Shown here in pieces: positions 1 to 8,508 of a stretch of DNA of 64,000 nt (positions are counted from its first letter, which is position 1; the number at the start of each line of letters is the position of its first letter). A program made the position numbers and the translations under genes. The notes beneath the pieces are model-generated. The model had not been told where the DNA came from. It was given only the letters and a program-made list of their open reading frames with translations, and made no database searches. Source of the DNA: Edaphobacter sp. (GTDB lineage Bacteria > Acidobacteriota > Terriglobia > Terriglobales > Acidobacteriaceae); contig JAOAPB010000024.1 in assembly GCA_025462645.1 (NCBI GenBank), positions 1-64,000 of the forward strand, given 5' to 3'.

Positions 1-13
1 ACTCATAATCCCT
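1..13 (+). repeat. 13-base copy of the tRNA remnant anticodon region
   Basis: The first 13 bases of the window are identical to the first 13 bases of the tRNA 3'-half at 52462-52508 (anticodon loop and the start of the 3' anticodon stem strand). They then diverge. The next bases share the 10-mer ctaaattacg (12-21) and a tcgattgc block (42-49) with the sequence lying just upstream of the remnant near 52373-52420. This may be the end of another attachment-site fragment cut by the window edge. It is short, so chance cannot be excluded. Confidence 0.4.
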
Positions 14-86
14 AAATTACGCTTAATTACGGTTGACTATGGTCGATTGCACTAAACTTCGGCAATTGGCGCCGAAGCCAACTAAA

Positions 87-162
87 GGGCCCATAGCTCA
101 ATGGTTAGAGCAGGGTGCTCATAACGCCTTGGTTCCAGGTTCAAATCCTGGTGGGCCCACCA
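87..162 (+). tRNA. tRNA with CAT anticodon, probably tRNA-Ile2 (else elongator tRNA-Met)
   Basis: A complete 76-base cloverleaf. The acceptor stem GGGCCCA (87-93) pairs with TGGGCCC (152-158), followed by discriminator A and an encoded CCA. The D arm, anticodon stem, loop CTCATAA and T arm CCAGG-TTCAAAT-CCTGG all form. The anticodon is CAT. The C4-G69 and C5-G68 pairs match the acceptor determinants known for TilS, which makes lysidine-modified Ile2 more likely than Met; that assignment is inference. The 3' end faces the genomic island, and a diverged 3'-half copy lies at 52462-52508. Confidence 0.93.
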
Positions 163-390
163 AGCCACTTCTTTAGAGCCAGAGGTGCGAAGGCGGTACA
201 GTGCTGCCGATCTGCGAGACGGCTAGTTCAAGGCTCAGCTAACCGCTGCCCGTCTTGGACCACTGCGGTCAACGAGCGACTCGGCCATCTTCAGTCGTAG
301 ATAAGCCGAGCCGATGGCTACCGGGTTGTCATCACTCGGAGATAGATGACGACAAGCGCGTTTTCTATGAGCAGGTCACTGGTGTCAATG
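163..390. other. Spacer between tRNA and IS, no recognisable gene
   Basis: This is where an integrase gene would normally be expected next to an occupied tRNA. I see no open frame with family character, no RNA fold I trust and no repeat. Short open frames here have no recognisable content. Confidence 0.5.
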
Positions 391-448
391 GTTGGTTTTT
401 CGCTTTTTCCTTCATAGGGCTTTTGCTTTGTTGTTGCTCTTGGTTTCG

Positions 449-629
449 TTGCTCTCCACCGGGTTTCTATTCGCACTCTGGATGAACTGTGTTGAAGCAA
501 GCTCGGTGCCGTTTGGGGTTCGAGAGGGAGAGTCGATGCTGCTATTTATCGGTCGGTCTTACGAAGACCAAAACGCGCACGCAGTTATCGGAACACGGTG
601 TCGTCGCAACGGGTGAAAAGGGTCATATT
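449..629 (-). ncRNA. Candidate bridge-RNA region of IS110 copy 1
   Basis: This noncoding stretch lies directly downstream of the transposase stop. It is conserved with the second IS copy (10563-10740) in three blocks: 449-480, about 495-541 and 574-614. Between the blocks the copies differ by small indels. IS1111-group elements are known to encode a target- and donor-specifying bridge RNA at this position. I infer such an RNA from position and conservation; I have not folded it or identified guide loops. Confidence 0.35.
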
Positions 630-1715
630 CTAAGCCGCTTGTTCGTAGAACGGTATATATGGTTCTTGGGTGGTCCAGAGTCGATGCAGCAACACGGCCA
701 GCTTGCGGGCTACTGCAACGACGGCCTTGCTCTTGGCCTGCTTGCCACCTCTTGCGGCTAAGTGAAGGCCCCACTGTCGAAGCGCCGAGTCTCGTCCGTG
801 CGGTCGGAGGATATGGTTGGAACACTCGATCAGTAGACTTCGAAGGTAGGCGTTGCCGGCGTGGGTGATGCCGAGCTGAGGGTCATGATCTCCGGACTGA
901 CTTCGACGAGGCCGTAGGCCAAGATAGCAACTAACATCGCGACTTCGTCCGAACCGTTCCTTGCTGCCGAGGGTCAGCACGAAGGTCAAGGCGGTGAGGT
1001 GGCCGATGCCGTGGACCTTCAGTAGGGCCTGTGTCTCGGGATACTCGGTCTGGCCGAGTTGCTGGATCTGCCGGTCGTACTGCTTGATCTTGACCGTGAT
1101 CTCCGCGATCTGCTGAAGCACCGGACCGAGCGCCTGTGCCAGTCCGGGTGGCATAACGGCCAAGCTGCGCTGAGCGAAGCACGTTGTGGCGGAGGCGGGC
1201 ATACGGTAGCCGCAGGACTTCGTCAGACCACGAACGGCGTTCACCGCAGCCGTGCGCAGTCGCACCAGCAGGGCTCGTGCACGAATCAAGGTGAGGGCCT
1301 CCTGCTGCGCAACGGTGCGGTGGGCGATCGGCCGGAGGATGTTCGGATCAAGCCGGGCATATCGCGCCAGCTTCTCAGCATCGACCTGGTCGCTCTTCCT
1401 ATCACTGTGCGAGATCGCCCGCAGCTCACGGACGTTCGCCACGATGACTTCGTGCCCAAGCTCCTGAAGCTGTTCGCTGATCCAGATCGAGTGCGTTCCC
1501 GCCTCCATCGCAACCCGTGTTGGAGGCACATCGGTGAACCACTTCTCGATCGCCTTCGGAGTGGTCCGGAAGCGGCCACGGTCGACCACTTCTCCGTCCT
1601 GGTTGAGGGTGCAGTAATGGCTCCAGACGTCGCCAAGATCGATGCCGATCGTCATCTCAACCTTGGCCTGTCTGCGCGGGACTTCAGCGATGGGGTGCTG
1701 CGCTGGCTTCTTCAT
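630..1715 (-). CDS. IS110-family transposase (DEDD recombinase)
   Basis: A 361-residue protein catalysing RNA-guided excision and insertion of the element. The N-terminal RuvC-like DEDD domain shows GIDLGDVWSHYC (first Asp), AMEAG (Glu) and KSDQVDAEKLARYARLDP (Asp pair). The C-terminal Transposase_20 domain carries the helix-hairpin-helix-like VHGIGHLTALTF and the RDVSCYLGLRP and LGITHAGN blocks; the family's catalytic serine lies in this domain. Length is normal for the family and the frame is uninterrupted, so this copy looks functional. It sits 468 bases downstream of the tRNA. The degenerate second copy at 10741-11663 shares most residues where both are present. Confidence 0.95.
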   Translation of the reverse strand: MKKPAQHPIAEVPRRQAKVEMTIGIDLGDVWSHYCTLNQDGEVVDRGRFRTTPKAIEKWFTDVPPTRVAMEAGTHSIWISEQLQELGHEVIVANVRELRAISHSDRKSDQVDAEKLARYARLDPNILRPIAHRTVAQQEALTLIRARALLVRLRTAAVNAVRGLTKSCGYRMPASATTCFAQRSLAVMPPGLAQALGPVLQQIAEITVKIKQYDRQIQQLGQTEYPETQALLKVHGIGHLTALTFVLTLGSKERFGRSRDVSCYLGLRPRRSQSGDHDPQLGITHAGNAYLRSLLIECSNHILRPHGRDSALRQWGLHLAARGGKQAKSKAVVAVARKLAVLLHRLWTTQEPYIPFYEQAA

Positions 1716-1818
1716 GGGAACAGTCTGCTCCTCCTTCGGAGGACCTGCTCATCCTATTTATCAGGAATACCTGCTGGTTGGAGTCAGGCAGCTTCGTCAT
1801 CGAGCTTTAGGCAGACAC

Positions 1819-2694
1819 TCATAGCGCTTCAATTAGTGCGGCCAGTGCTGCGGGCTGATTCCGCCGGCTGGGGTAGTAAAGAAAATAACCAGGGAATGGC
1901 GGGCACCAATCCCTTAGAACTTGAACCAGAAGGCCCTCGGCGATTAGAGGCAAAATCGTATGTTCCATGGATGATCCGATCCCAACACCGTCCAAGACGG
2001 CCTGCACAACAAGATCGGGATCATCGAAAGATGCAGGGCCTTGAGGGCTTACGGTGAGAGCCTTTCGACCCTTCTCAAATTCCCACCGATAAAGCCCACT
2101 GGCGAACCGGAAACCCACGCAGGAGTGATCTTTTAGATCTTGAGGGTGCCTCGGGATCGGACGAGATTCGAAGTACGCAGGAGAACCGAAAATCGCGAGC
2201 CGCATCTTCGGCGTCACCGGGACGGCAATCATATCGCGCTGGATGAACTCACCAAGCTGAACCCCCGCATCGTACTCCCCGGCTACGAGGTCAACAGAGT
2301 CATTCGACGATGTCACCTCGATAACGATTTCGGGGAAATCACGAACGAATCGGGCTAGCTTCGGCAAGATCACCATTTGCGTGGCGGTGCGTGGAATGAT
2401 GATTCTTATTCGCCCGGACGGGCTCTCCTTTTGCTGACGTGTTTCGGCTACGGCACGCTCGATACGCTCTAGTGCAGGCGCAAGCTCCAGTAGCAAAGCC
2501 GCACCAGCTGCCGTCGGGGAAACGCTCCGCGTCGTTCGGGCTAGCAATTGGATGCCTAGCCGCTTCTCCAGCCCTCGCATGGCGTGACTGAGCGCCGATT
2601 GCGACATACCAAGCTGGGTAGCCGCGCGAGTAAAACTTCGCTCTTGAGCAACCATTGCGAATGCGGAGAGCTCCGCTAAGTCATTCCTGATCAT
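1819..2694 (-). CDS. LysR-family transcriptional regulator
   Basis: A 291-residue regulator. The winged helix-turn-helix covers about residues 1-65, with SFTRAATQLGMSQSALSHAM as recognition region and the following EKRLGIQLLARTTR. The effector-binding domain of type 2 periplasmic fold runs from about 92 to the end. It is divergent from the aldo/keto reductase gene at 2799. A perfect palindrome (2739-2755) sits in the shared promoter, as expected for an autoregulated LysR gene that switches on its neighbour. The following cluster (cupins, pirin, flavodoxin, CMD-like protein) suggests a response to quinones or other electrophiles; that inducer is inference. The gene is intact, unlike many of its targets. 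Confidence 0.93.
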   Translation of the reverse strand: MIRNDLAELSAFAMVAQERSFTRAATQLGMSQSALSHAMRGLEKRLGIQLLARTTRSVSPTAAGAALLLELAPALERIERAVAETRQQKESPSGRIRIIIPRTATQMVILPKLARFVRDFPEIVIEVTSSNDSVDLVAGEYDAGVQLGEFIQRDMIAVPVTPKMRLAIFGSPAYFESRPIPRHPQDLKDHSCVGFRFASGLYRWEFEKGRKALTVSPQGPASFDDPDLVVQAVLDGVGIGSSMEHTILPLIAEGLLVQVLRDWCPPFPGYFLYYPSRRNQPAALAALIEAL

Positions 2695-2738
2695 TCATGC
2701 ATGATACTCATGACGCCTTGCCATACAAAGAAGAGTTT

Positions 2739-2755
2739 TGCATCAGCGAGATGCA
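2739..2755. promoter_or_regulatory. Putative LysR operator palindrome
   Basis: The perfect inverted repeat TGCATC-AGCGA-GATGCA lies in the 104-base space between the divergent LysR gene and aldo/keto reductase gene. The ATC...GAT core and location fit a LysR box. A further 10-base palindrome TCATGCATGA lies at 2695-2704, directly at the LysR start. Confidence 0.5.
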
Positions 2756-2798
2756 TCCAATTATCTGAAACGGCGAACCGCCTGAGGAAGGAGCACGT

Positions 2799-3780
2799 AT
2801 GCAATACAAGTATCTTGGCCGCACCGGCCTGCAGGTTAGCCGACTTGGGCTGGGCACGATGAAACTTCGGCATGGTCACGGATCAAGCTAGCGGCTTCGA
2901 GATCATGGACGAGGCGTTAAACGGAGGTATCAATTATTTCGACACAGCCGATGTGTATGGCGGACCGCAGAAGCCGGATATCGAAAAGGGCTACGGCGTA
3001 TCGGAAGAGATCATTGGCCGCTGGTTGGCCCAGGGCTGCCGGCGTGAGCACATCGTCTTGGCAACCAAGGTGTACCAGCCCATGGATTTCGGTCCCAACG
3101 ACCGGCACCTGTCGGCCTACCACATCCGCAAGGCCTGCGAGGACAGCCTCCGCCGCCTGCAGACGGATCGTATCGACCTCTATCAGATGCACCACATCGA
3201 TCGCCGGACACCCTGGGAAGAGATCTCGCAGGCAATGGAACTGCTGGTGCAGCAAGGCAAGGTGCTCTACATCGGCAGCAGCAACTTCGCCGGATGGGAT
3301 ATAGCTACCGCACAGGGCGAAGCAAAGGCCCGCAACTTCATGGGTCTTGCTTCGGAACAAAGCCTCTATAACCTGACGGCACGCACGATTGAACTCGAAG
3401 TGATTCCCGCCTGCAGGCATTACGGCCTTGGCCTTGTCCCGTGGAGCCCGCTCGGTGGTGGCCTGCTGGGTGGCGTCCTGCAGAAGGCAAAAGAAGGGCG
3501 TCGCGCGGAGAAGGACAAACAGATCGAGAAGCTGCGTCCGCAATTGGAGGCGTATGAGTCACTATGCAAACAGCTTGGTGAGCGCCCTTCGGATGTTGCC
3601 ATGGCCTGGCTCCTTCACCAGCCCGATGTGACCGCACCCATCACGGGACCGCGCACGAAAGAACAATTGACCGAAGCGCTGCGGGCGCTGGAGATCACCC
3701 TTTCGAAGGATACGCTCGAGCGTCTCGATGAGATCTGGCCCGGTCCCGGCGGTGAAGCTCCAGAGGCGTATGCCTGGTAG
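2799..3780 (+). pseudogene. Aldo/keto reductase, broken by an early one-base frameshift
   Basis: An NADPH-dependent carbonyl reductase of the large (about 325-residue) AKR type. The ATG at 2799 has a strong ribosome site (aggaaggag) and gives the expected N-terminus YLGRTGLQVSRLGLGTM. An extra A in the run 2862-2864 then shifts the frame to a stop at 2889-2891. The rest is open from 2872 and holds FDTADVYGG (Asp, Tyr), LATKVYQ (Lys), QMHHID (His), the GSSNFAGWD block and a normal C-terminus. As drawn, translation from 2872 would lack the first beta strand of the barrel. It is either a fresh pseudogene or a sequencing error in an A-run. It is the first gene of the LysR-controlled series. Confidence 0.85.
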
Positions 3781-3834
3781 TTAGGGAACGCCCCCCTTGT
3801 ACGAAGCTGCGCACTTGCCTCATGAAAGGACATA

Positions 3835-4222
3835 ATGAAAATCACACGCGTAGGCTCTACACCCTCCATCGTCGGACTGGTTCACCAGCAACGTTCGCGT
3901 TGACGCACTTTTTCCCGCGGATGGCGGTCGCCACTCGAACGGTGGAACCGTAACTTTTGAGCCTGGAGCACGCACCCGCTGGCACACACATCCCGCAGGC
4001 CAGACCATCATCATCACTCACGGCATAGGTCGCGTTCAGCGGGAGGGTGGTCCCGTGGAGGAGGTGAAGCCGGGAGACGTTGTTTTCTTCGAACCAAAGG
4101 AGAAGCACTGGCACGGAGCCTCCGCCCAGAACGGCATGGTTCATATCGCAATCACGGAAACAGTTGACGGCAAGGCTGTCGACTGGCTTGAGCCGGTAAC
4201 TGATGAGCAGTATCAGCAATAA
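3835..4222 (+). pseudogene. Cupin-domain protein, frameshifted
   Basis: A small single-domain cupin of about 130 residues. ATG 3835 gives MKITRVGSTPS and then runs into TGA at 3901-3903. The remainder is open in another frame from about 3875 to the TAA at 4220. It carries the cupin motifs GARTRWHTHPAGQ (metal histidines) and PGDVV...KHWHGA, and the family's C-terminal VDWLEPVTDEQY. The break lies around 3865-3880 and involves loss of a few bases near a conserved DWF block. A close paralogue with a signal peptide is intact at 5954. Such cupins travel with CMD-like proteins and quinone reductases; the substrate is unknown. Confidence 0.75.
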
Positions 4223-4272
4223 AACGCGAACGCTTCATTGAGAAGCAAGAATCAAAGAAATGAGGACGGGAT

Positions 4273-5040
4273 ATGCAAATTTCATTTGAAGGCAAGGTAG
4301 CGCTCGTGACGGGTGCCGCCTCGGGACTGGGACTGGCAACAGCCAAGGCATTCGCCGAAGCAGGAGCTTCGGTCGCTCTGGCCGACTGGAACGAGAAGGA
4401 AGTGCAAGGCGCAGCCAAAGAGCTTTCCAATCAGGGCTTCAAGACGCTCGCTGTCGCATGTGATGTCTCTGACGACTCCCAGGTAGAAGCGATGGTGAAG
4501 AAGACTGTCGATGCATTTGGGAGGCTTGATGCCGCATACAACAATGCCGGTATCCAGAACGTCCTGGCTGAAACGGCTGACTCTCCGCGCGATGACTATG
4601 ACCGGGTCATGGGTGTGAATCTGCGCGGAGTGTGGAGCTGCATGAAGTTCGAGCTGCAAGTCATGCGCAAGCAAGGCAGCGGGGCCATCGTAAACTGCTC
4701 TTCGCTCGGTGGCCTTGTAGGAGGCAATCAGCGGGGAACGTATCACGCTGCCAAGCACGGGGTCATCGGCTTCACCAAGAGCGCTGCCCTGGAGTATGCG
4801 ACTCGCGGCATCCGCGTCAACGATGTGTGCCCGGGCCTGATACGTACTCCTATGGCGGACAAGATGGAGGCGGAGGGCCAACGTGAAGCACTCAAGGCGA
4901 TGCTGGATTACTACGTTCCCATGCAGCGCGAAGGCCGGCCGGAGGAGATCGCGAACACAGTCCTCTTCCTTTGCAGCGACTTGGCGAGCTACATCACGGG
5001 CCAGTCAATCTCAGTCGATGGCGGCTACGTCATGCGGTAA
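4273..5040 (+). CDS. Short-chain dehydrogenase/reductase
   Basis: A 255-residue classical SDR, intact. The Rossmann nucleotide motif TGAASGLG is near residues 12-19, NNAG is present, and the catalytic serine (NCSS) and YHAAK follow. The C-terminus GQSISVDGGYVMR is typical of the FabG/glucose-dehydrogenase-like branch. An acidic residue after the second beta strand (ALADWNE) favours NAD(H) over NADP(H). It lies 50 bases after the broken cupin in the same direction, so likely in the same transcript. The substrate cannot be told; a dihydrodiol or quinol-type alcohol would fit the neighbours. Confidence 0.92.
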   Translation: MQISFEGKVALVTGAASGLGLATAKAFAEAGASVALADWNEKEVQGAAKELSNQGFKTLAVACDVSDDSQVEAMVKKTVDAFGRLDAAYNNAGIQNVLAETADSPRDDYDRVMGVNLRGVWSCMKFELQVMRKQGSGAIVNCSSLGGLVGGNQRGTYHAAKHGVIGFTKSAALEYATRGIRVNDVCPGLIRTPMADKMEAEGQREALKAMLDYYVPMQREGRPEEIANTVLFLCSDLASYITGQSISVDGGYVMR

Positions 5041-5204
5041 AGAGGAGCTTCTGTGGCTGAATACAACGCTTCTGATGTGGTGACGCACACCGTATTCGCT
5101 GAGAGTGTGCCCGTCAATGCTGGCAGGCCACTCTCATCAAAACTGGTTTGGCATGGATGGCGATAGCGCTTTGGCAAGCTGAACCATTGATGGCAAAGGA
5201 AACG

Positions 5205-5936
5205 ATGATGGCTGAGAACAAGAAGAGCTCCCCACCTTCCGGCGTACGGAACTATGACGATGTGCGTTCGGTCTCTCCTGCGCTCGAGCACTACACAAAA
5301 ACCGTTCTACTGGATGGCGTTTGGAAGCGGAGGGAACTGACGCCACGCGATAGAAGTGTCGTCACGTTAGCAGCACTGATCGCGCGTATGCAGACGATTG
5401 AGATGCCGTTCCACTTCGCGCTCGCACTCGATAATGGCGTGACACCGGCAGAGCTTTCCGAGATCATCACGCACCTGGCTTTCTATGCTGGGTGGGCGAA
5501 CGCGATGTCCGCGGTTGCGGTTGCCAAGGACATCTTTCACAAACGCGGCATCGGCATCGATCAACTACCACCAGCGAAAGATAAGCTGCTGCCGCTCAAC
5601 GAAGAGACGGAGAAGCAGCGAGCGAAAAACGTCAGCAACAACTTCGGGGTGGTCTCAGCGGGGCTGGTTCAGAACACGACGGACGTTCTCTTTCGTGACT
5701 TATGGCTGCGCCCTGCACTCGCGCCGCGAGACCGAAGCCTTGCAACCGTAAGCGCGTTGATCGCGAACGGCCAGACGGGCCAGATTACCTATCACCTGGG
5801 TCGTGCGATGGATAACGGGCTGACACAGGAACAAGCATCCGAAGTGTTGACGCAGATTGCCTTTTACGCAGGCTGGCCATGCGCCTTTTCTGCGCTTCCG
5901 GTCGTGAAGGAAGTTTTCGAGAAGCGCACGAAGTAA
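5205..5936 (+). CDS. Carboxymuconolactone decarboxylase-like protein, two CMD repeats
   Basis: About 243 residues from the ATG at 5205, chosen because AAAGGA lies just upstream; in-frame ATGs also exist at 5148, 5157, 5190 and 5208. Two tandem AhpD/CMD-like four-helix units are visible. The first has RDRSVVTLAALIARMQT and HFALALDNGVT...HLAFYAGW. The second has RDRSLATVSALIANGQT and HLGRAMDNGLT...QIAFYAGWP. Neither repeat has the CxxC of AhpD peroxidase-reductases. The role is decarboxylase/oxidoreductase-like but unproven. It is flanked by the SDR and the secreted cupin on the same strand, a frequent trio in LysR-controlled redox clusters. Confidence 0.88.
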   Translation: MMAENKKSSPPSGVRNYDDVRSVSPALEHYTKTVLLDGVWKRRELTPRDRSVVTLAALIARMQTIEMPFHFALALDNGVTPAELSEIITHLAFYAGWANAMSAVAVAKDIFHKRGIGIDQLPPAKDKLLPLNEETEKQRAKNVSNNFGVVSAGLVQNTTDVLFRDLWLRPALAPRDRSLATVSALIANGQTGQITYHLGRAMDNGLTQEQASEVLTQIAFYAGWPCAFSALPVVKEVFEKRTK

Positions 5937-5953
5937 ATCAGAAGGAGGTCACT

Positions 5954-6448
5954 ATGCGGATGGTCTCTACAGCAGCACTGCTGTCATGTTTAATCGCAAA
6001 CGCCTGGTCGCAAAGCGCGAATCCTACAGCGACGACCGCCCCAAGTCTTACGGTCAGCCACGCTGGAGCCCGGCCAGTGGTGCCGGGTTCCACCAGGTTC
6101 TTCACCGGTGAGGTAAAAATTGAGCAGCTTTTCCCGGCGGAAGAACCCTCACGCGCATCGGGTGGCACAGTCACGTTCGCGTCAGGCGCTCGCACCAACT
6201 GGCACACTCACCCATACGGACAGGTGCTGCTAATAACGGCCGGGACTGGGAGAGTGCAAATGGACGGCGGTCCGATCCAAGGAGTACGCGCAGGAGACGT
6301 CGTCCGGATCCCTGCTCACGTCAAGCATTGGCATGGTGCTGCTCCAAACTCTTCGATGACACACATCGCCATTCAGGACTATCAGGATGGCAACGCCGTG
6401 GACTGGCTGGCGCCGGTGACAGATCAGCAATATAGTGGTGGAAAGTGA
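5954..6448 (+). CDS. Secreted cupin-domain protein
   Basis: A 164-residue protein. ATG 5954 was chosen because AAGGAGG lies at 5943-5949 and the start gives a clean signal peptide (MRMVSTAALLSCLIANAWSQ). The cupin core has GARTNWHTHPYGQ and AGDVVRIP...KHWHGA, so the His metal ligands are conserved. The C-terminus VDWLAPVTDQQY matches that of the broken cytosolic-looking cupin at 3835. The two are evidently paralogues, one exported and one not. It sits 17 bases after the CMD-like gene and 7 bases before the shikimate dehydrogenase-like gene. Confidence 0.9.
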   Translation: MRMVSTAALLSCLIANAWSQSANPTATTAPSLTVSHAGARPVVPGSTRFFTGEVKIEQLFPAEEPSRASGGTVTFASGARTNWHTHPYGQVLLITAGTGRVQMDGGPIQGVRAGDVVRIPAHVKHWHGAAPNSSMTHIAIQDYQDGNAVDWLAPVTDQQYSGGK

Positions 6449-6455
6449 ACACAAG

Positions 6456-7276
6456 ATGCTTGAGAAGTTGAGCGGCGAGACGCTTCTATACCCGATCATC
6501 GGCGATCCGATCTCGTTCGTGAAGTCGCCGCAGAATATGACGGCCGAGTTCGAACGGCGTGGACACAACGGCATCTGCGTGCCGATGAAGGTGCCGGACC
6601 GAGCGCTCGAAGACTTTGTCCGAGCAGTTCGCCCTGTTATAAACATAGGCGGCTTGTTGGTCACCATGCCGCACAAGAACGCAATGTTCGCGCATTGCGC
6701 TTCATCTTCAGAGACTTCGAAATTGCTCGGCGTGGTGAGCATCGCGAAGCGCAATCAGGATGGTACCTGGCATGGCGAGATGCTTGATGGCATAGCTTTC
6801 GTTTCAGCGATGAAGCAGCAGGACGCGAAGCCCGAGGGAGCGCGGATACTACAGGTCGGAGCCGGTGGAGCGGGCAGCGCCATCGCCGTAGCGCTTCTGG
6901 ATGCGGGCGTACGGGAACTGGTACTTCACGACACGAACCAACCTCGCTTGCATGAGTTGATCAAGCTCCTGTCGGAGTTGGGCCGTGGGAGCGTAGTCGC
7001 CGGTCCACCTGATCCGGATGGTTGCGACATCATAGTGAACGCAACTCCTATGGGCATGCATGCGAAAGATCCGCTGCCTGTTGAAGCCCATCTGCTCGCT
7101 CCTCGATGTTTGTCGCCGACGTGATCGCCGGCCATGGAGTCACCCCATTCTTGCAGGCTGCTCATAAGGCTGGCTGCCCAACATTTGACGGCGTCGGGAT
7201 GGTCGAAGCTGGAATCAAGCTCATGTCCGACTTCCTGCTGGGACAGCAGTCTGCAGGACGCGCCGCGAATCGTTAG
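6456..7276 (+). pseudogene. Shikimate dehydrogenase-like protein, frameshifted near the C-terminus
   Basis: A shikimate/quinate dehydrogenase-family oxidoreductase. The N-terminal substrate domain has GDPISFVKSPQ and GLLVTMPHKN (catalytic Lys). The NAD(P) domain has VGAGGAGSAIA and NATPMGM. The frame that starts at 6456 ends early at 7124. The conserved C-terminus (ADVIAGHGVTPFLQ, GVGMVEAG) continues in another frame to TAG 7276, so one base has been lost or gained around 7100-7106. AroE proper is usually single-copy and located elsewhere. This version, with its divergent SFVKSPQ motif, resembles the quinate/shikimate-like paralogues found beside CMD proteins. It overlaps the convergent monooxygenase gene by 4 bases. 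Confidence 0.82.
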
Positions 7277-7665
7277 GGTTTGGACCCGAGAAGAATCGGA
7301 TTCGTCTCGATGAGCTTGAGTGACTTCACCATCTTCTGTGTCTCCGCCTTGTACTTCTTGAAGTGGGCGGTCTGTAGATGTGCCTGATAGGCCTCCATGC
7401 TGCTGTAACTTTCGAAGAGCCTGATCTGGTCGGGATGATCTTTCACCGCGACAGCATAGAGCGTCAAGACACCGGGTTCTACGCGAATCGAAGTCTCGAT
7501 CTCCTCTTTGAGCGCCGCTGTGTATGCCTGAACCTGCTCCGGAAAGATCTCCAGTTCGGCGAGCCTGACAATGCGCTCCTGCGGAGCATCCGAGGCAAAG
7601 CCCAAGGTCGAACCAAAGCCAAGAAGGCCCAACGAGATTGCCATACTTGCCACCTGCTTCATCAT
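7273..7665 (-). CDS. Secreted ABM-domain (quinol monooxygenase-like) protein
   Basis: A 130-residue protein with a signal peptide (about residues 1-25) followed by one antibiotic biosynthesis monooxygenase ferredoxin-like fold. The ABM signature is RLAELEIFPEQVQAYTAAL, then EPGVLTLYAV, FESYSSMEAYQAHLQTAHF. Related YgiN-type proteins oxidise menadiol-like quinols without a cofactor. The His-containing THF/AHF block is conserved. Export is unusual for the YgiN group but common for this branch in acidobacteria and proteobacteria. The gene is intact, on the strand opposite to the preceding cluster and co-directional with the pirin gene. Confidence 0.85.
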   Translation of the reverse strand: MMKQVASMAISLGLLGFGSTLGFASDAPQERIVRLAELEIFPEQVQAYTAALKEEIETSIRVEPGVLTLYAVAVKDHPDQIRLFESYSSMEAYQAHLQTAHFKKYKAETQKMVKSLKLIETNPILLGSKP

Positions 7666-7756
7666 TAGCTGCTCCGTTCAGGTGAACTACCGGGACACCA
7701 GAGTGTGATGCGGTGCTCGCTGGCTGTGAGCGTCAGGGGAGATTTCGACTTACCGA

Positions 7757-8462
7757 TCAGGCAAGATCGAAAAGCAGTACTTCTGAATTGTGCGTTCCGG
7801 TGTCGACAATTTCTAAGTTGCCCTCATTCTCGATGGCAGCAGAATCTCCATCGTTCAAGGGTTGAAGATTCACCGTGACTTCCCCAAAGACGACATGCAG
7901 CCAAGCAGCGCGCCCGGTTGCGAGTGCATGCGTCACGCTTGAGTTCGGAGTCAACTCGGCGACAGCCATTGTTGCATCTTGCTGTATCTGCACCGCCCCA
8001 GGCACAGGAGTTGACGAAGCAAGCTGCTTTAGCCGGTTGAGCTTCTCTTCCGGCTGGAAAGCGATCTGTTCATAGGCCGGTGCCTTGCCCTTACGGTCGC
8101 TCTCAATCCAAATCTGAAGAAAGTGGACGGGCTCCGTTTCAGAACCATTAAACTCGCTGTGGATCGCTCCATTTCCTGCCGACATCTTCTGGATCTCGTT
8201 CGGGCCTAAGACTTCCACATGTCCCATGCTGTCCTTATGGGCTAGCTTGCCCTCCAGAACGTAACTCAGGATTTCCATGCCCCGATGCGCGTGCGCGCCG
8301 AACCCCCGACCGGCTGCGACGGTGTCATCGTTAATCACCCGTAGCGCGCGAAAGCCCGAGTGTGCAGCATCCTTATAGCTGGCCAAATGTGAACGTGTGG
8401 TGAGACTTGAGCCAGCCATTATCGGCACGGCCCCGATCTTCGCTCTTGCGGATAGTAATCAT
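7757..8462 (-). pseudogene. Pirin-family (YhaK-like) quercetinase-type cupin, frameshifted
   Basis: A bicupin of the pirin family, some members of which are quercetin 2,3-dioxygenases. The expected N-terminus MITIRKSEDRGRADNGWLK starts at ATG 8462. It is then shifted by an extra base in the GGCC at 8381-8384 (plus-strand coordinates) and stops. The body is open from there down to 7757: GFRALRVINDDTVAAGRGFGAHAHRGMEI with metal histidines, EIQKMSAGNGAIHSEFN and the C-terminal cupin. A start at 8428 in the body frame gives a non-homologous leader, so it is not the real start. The function would be redox sensing or flavonol/quinone handling. Confidence 0.82.
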
Positions 8463-8508
8463 CTTCGTTTCCTCTGTCCGCGCAACCGCGCGGTCGTGTA
8501 TCGGGGTA

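Larger units (their letters stand above)
391..1758 (-). mobile_element. IS110-family insertion sequence, copy 1
   Basis: The extent comes from comparison with the second copy near 10502-11706. Similarity runs from roughly 391 through the transposase and stops just after a shared gacctgctcatcc block at 1742-1754. The noncoding part beyond the transposase 3' end is long (about 240 bases) and that at the 5' end is short (about 40 bases). That arrangement fits the IS1111 group, whose guide (bridge) RNA is encoded at the right end. The exact termini are approximate. Confidence 0.75.

Noticed and set aside
1059..2057. A 332-codon plus-strand open frame across the IS and the end of the LysR gene
   Set aside because: It is antisense to the transposase and the LysR gene, which both have clear domain motifs. 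No motif is seen in the antisense frame.
5099..5137. Hairpin GAGAGTG...CACTCTC between the SDR and CMD genes as a terminator
   Set aside because: The loop is long, there is no T-run and the flanking genes appear to be one transcription unit, so a terminator is not supported.
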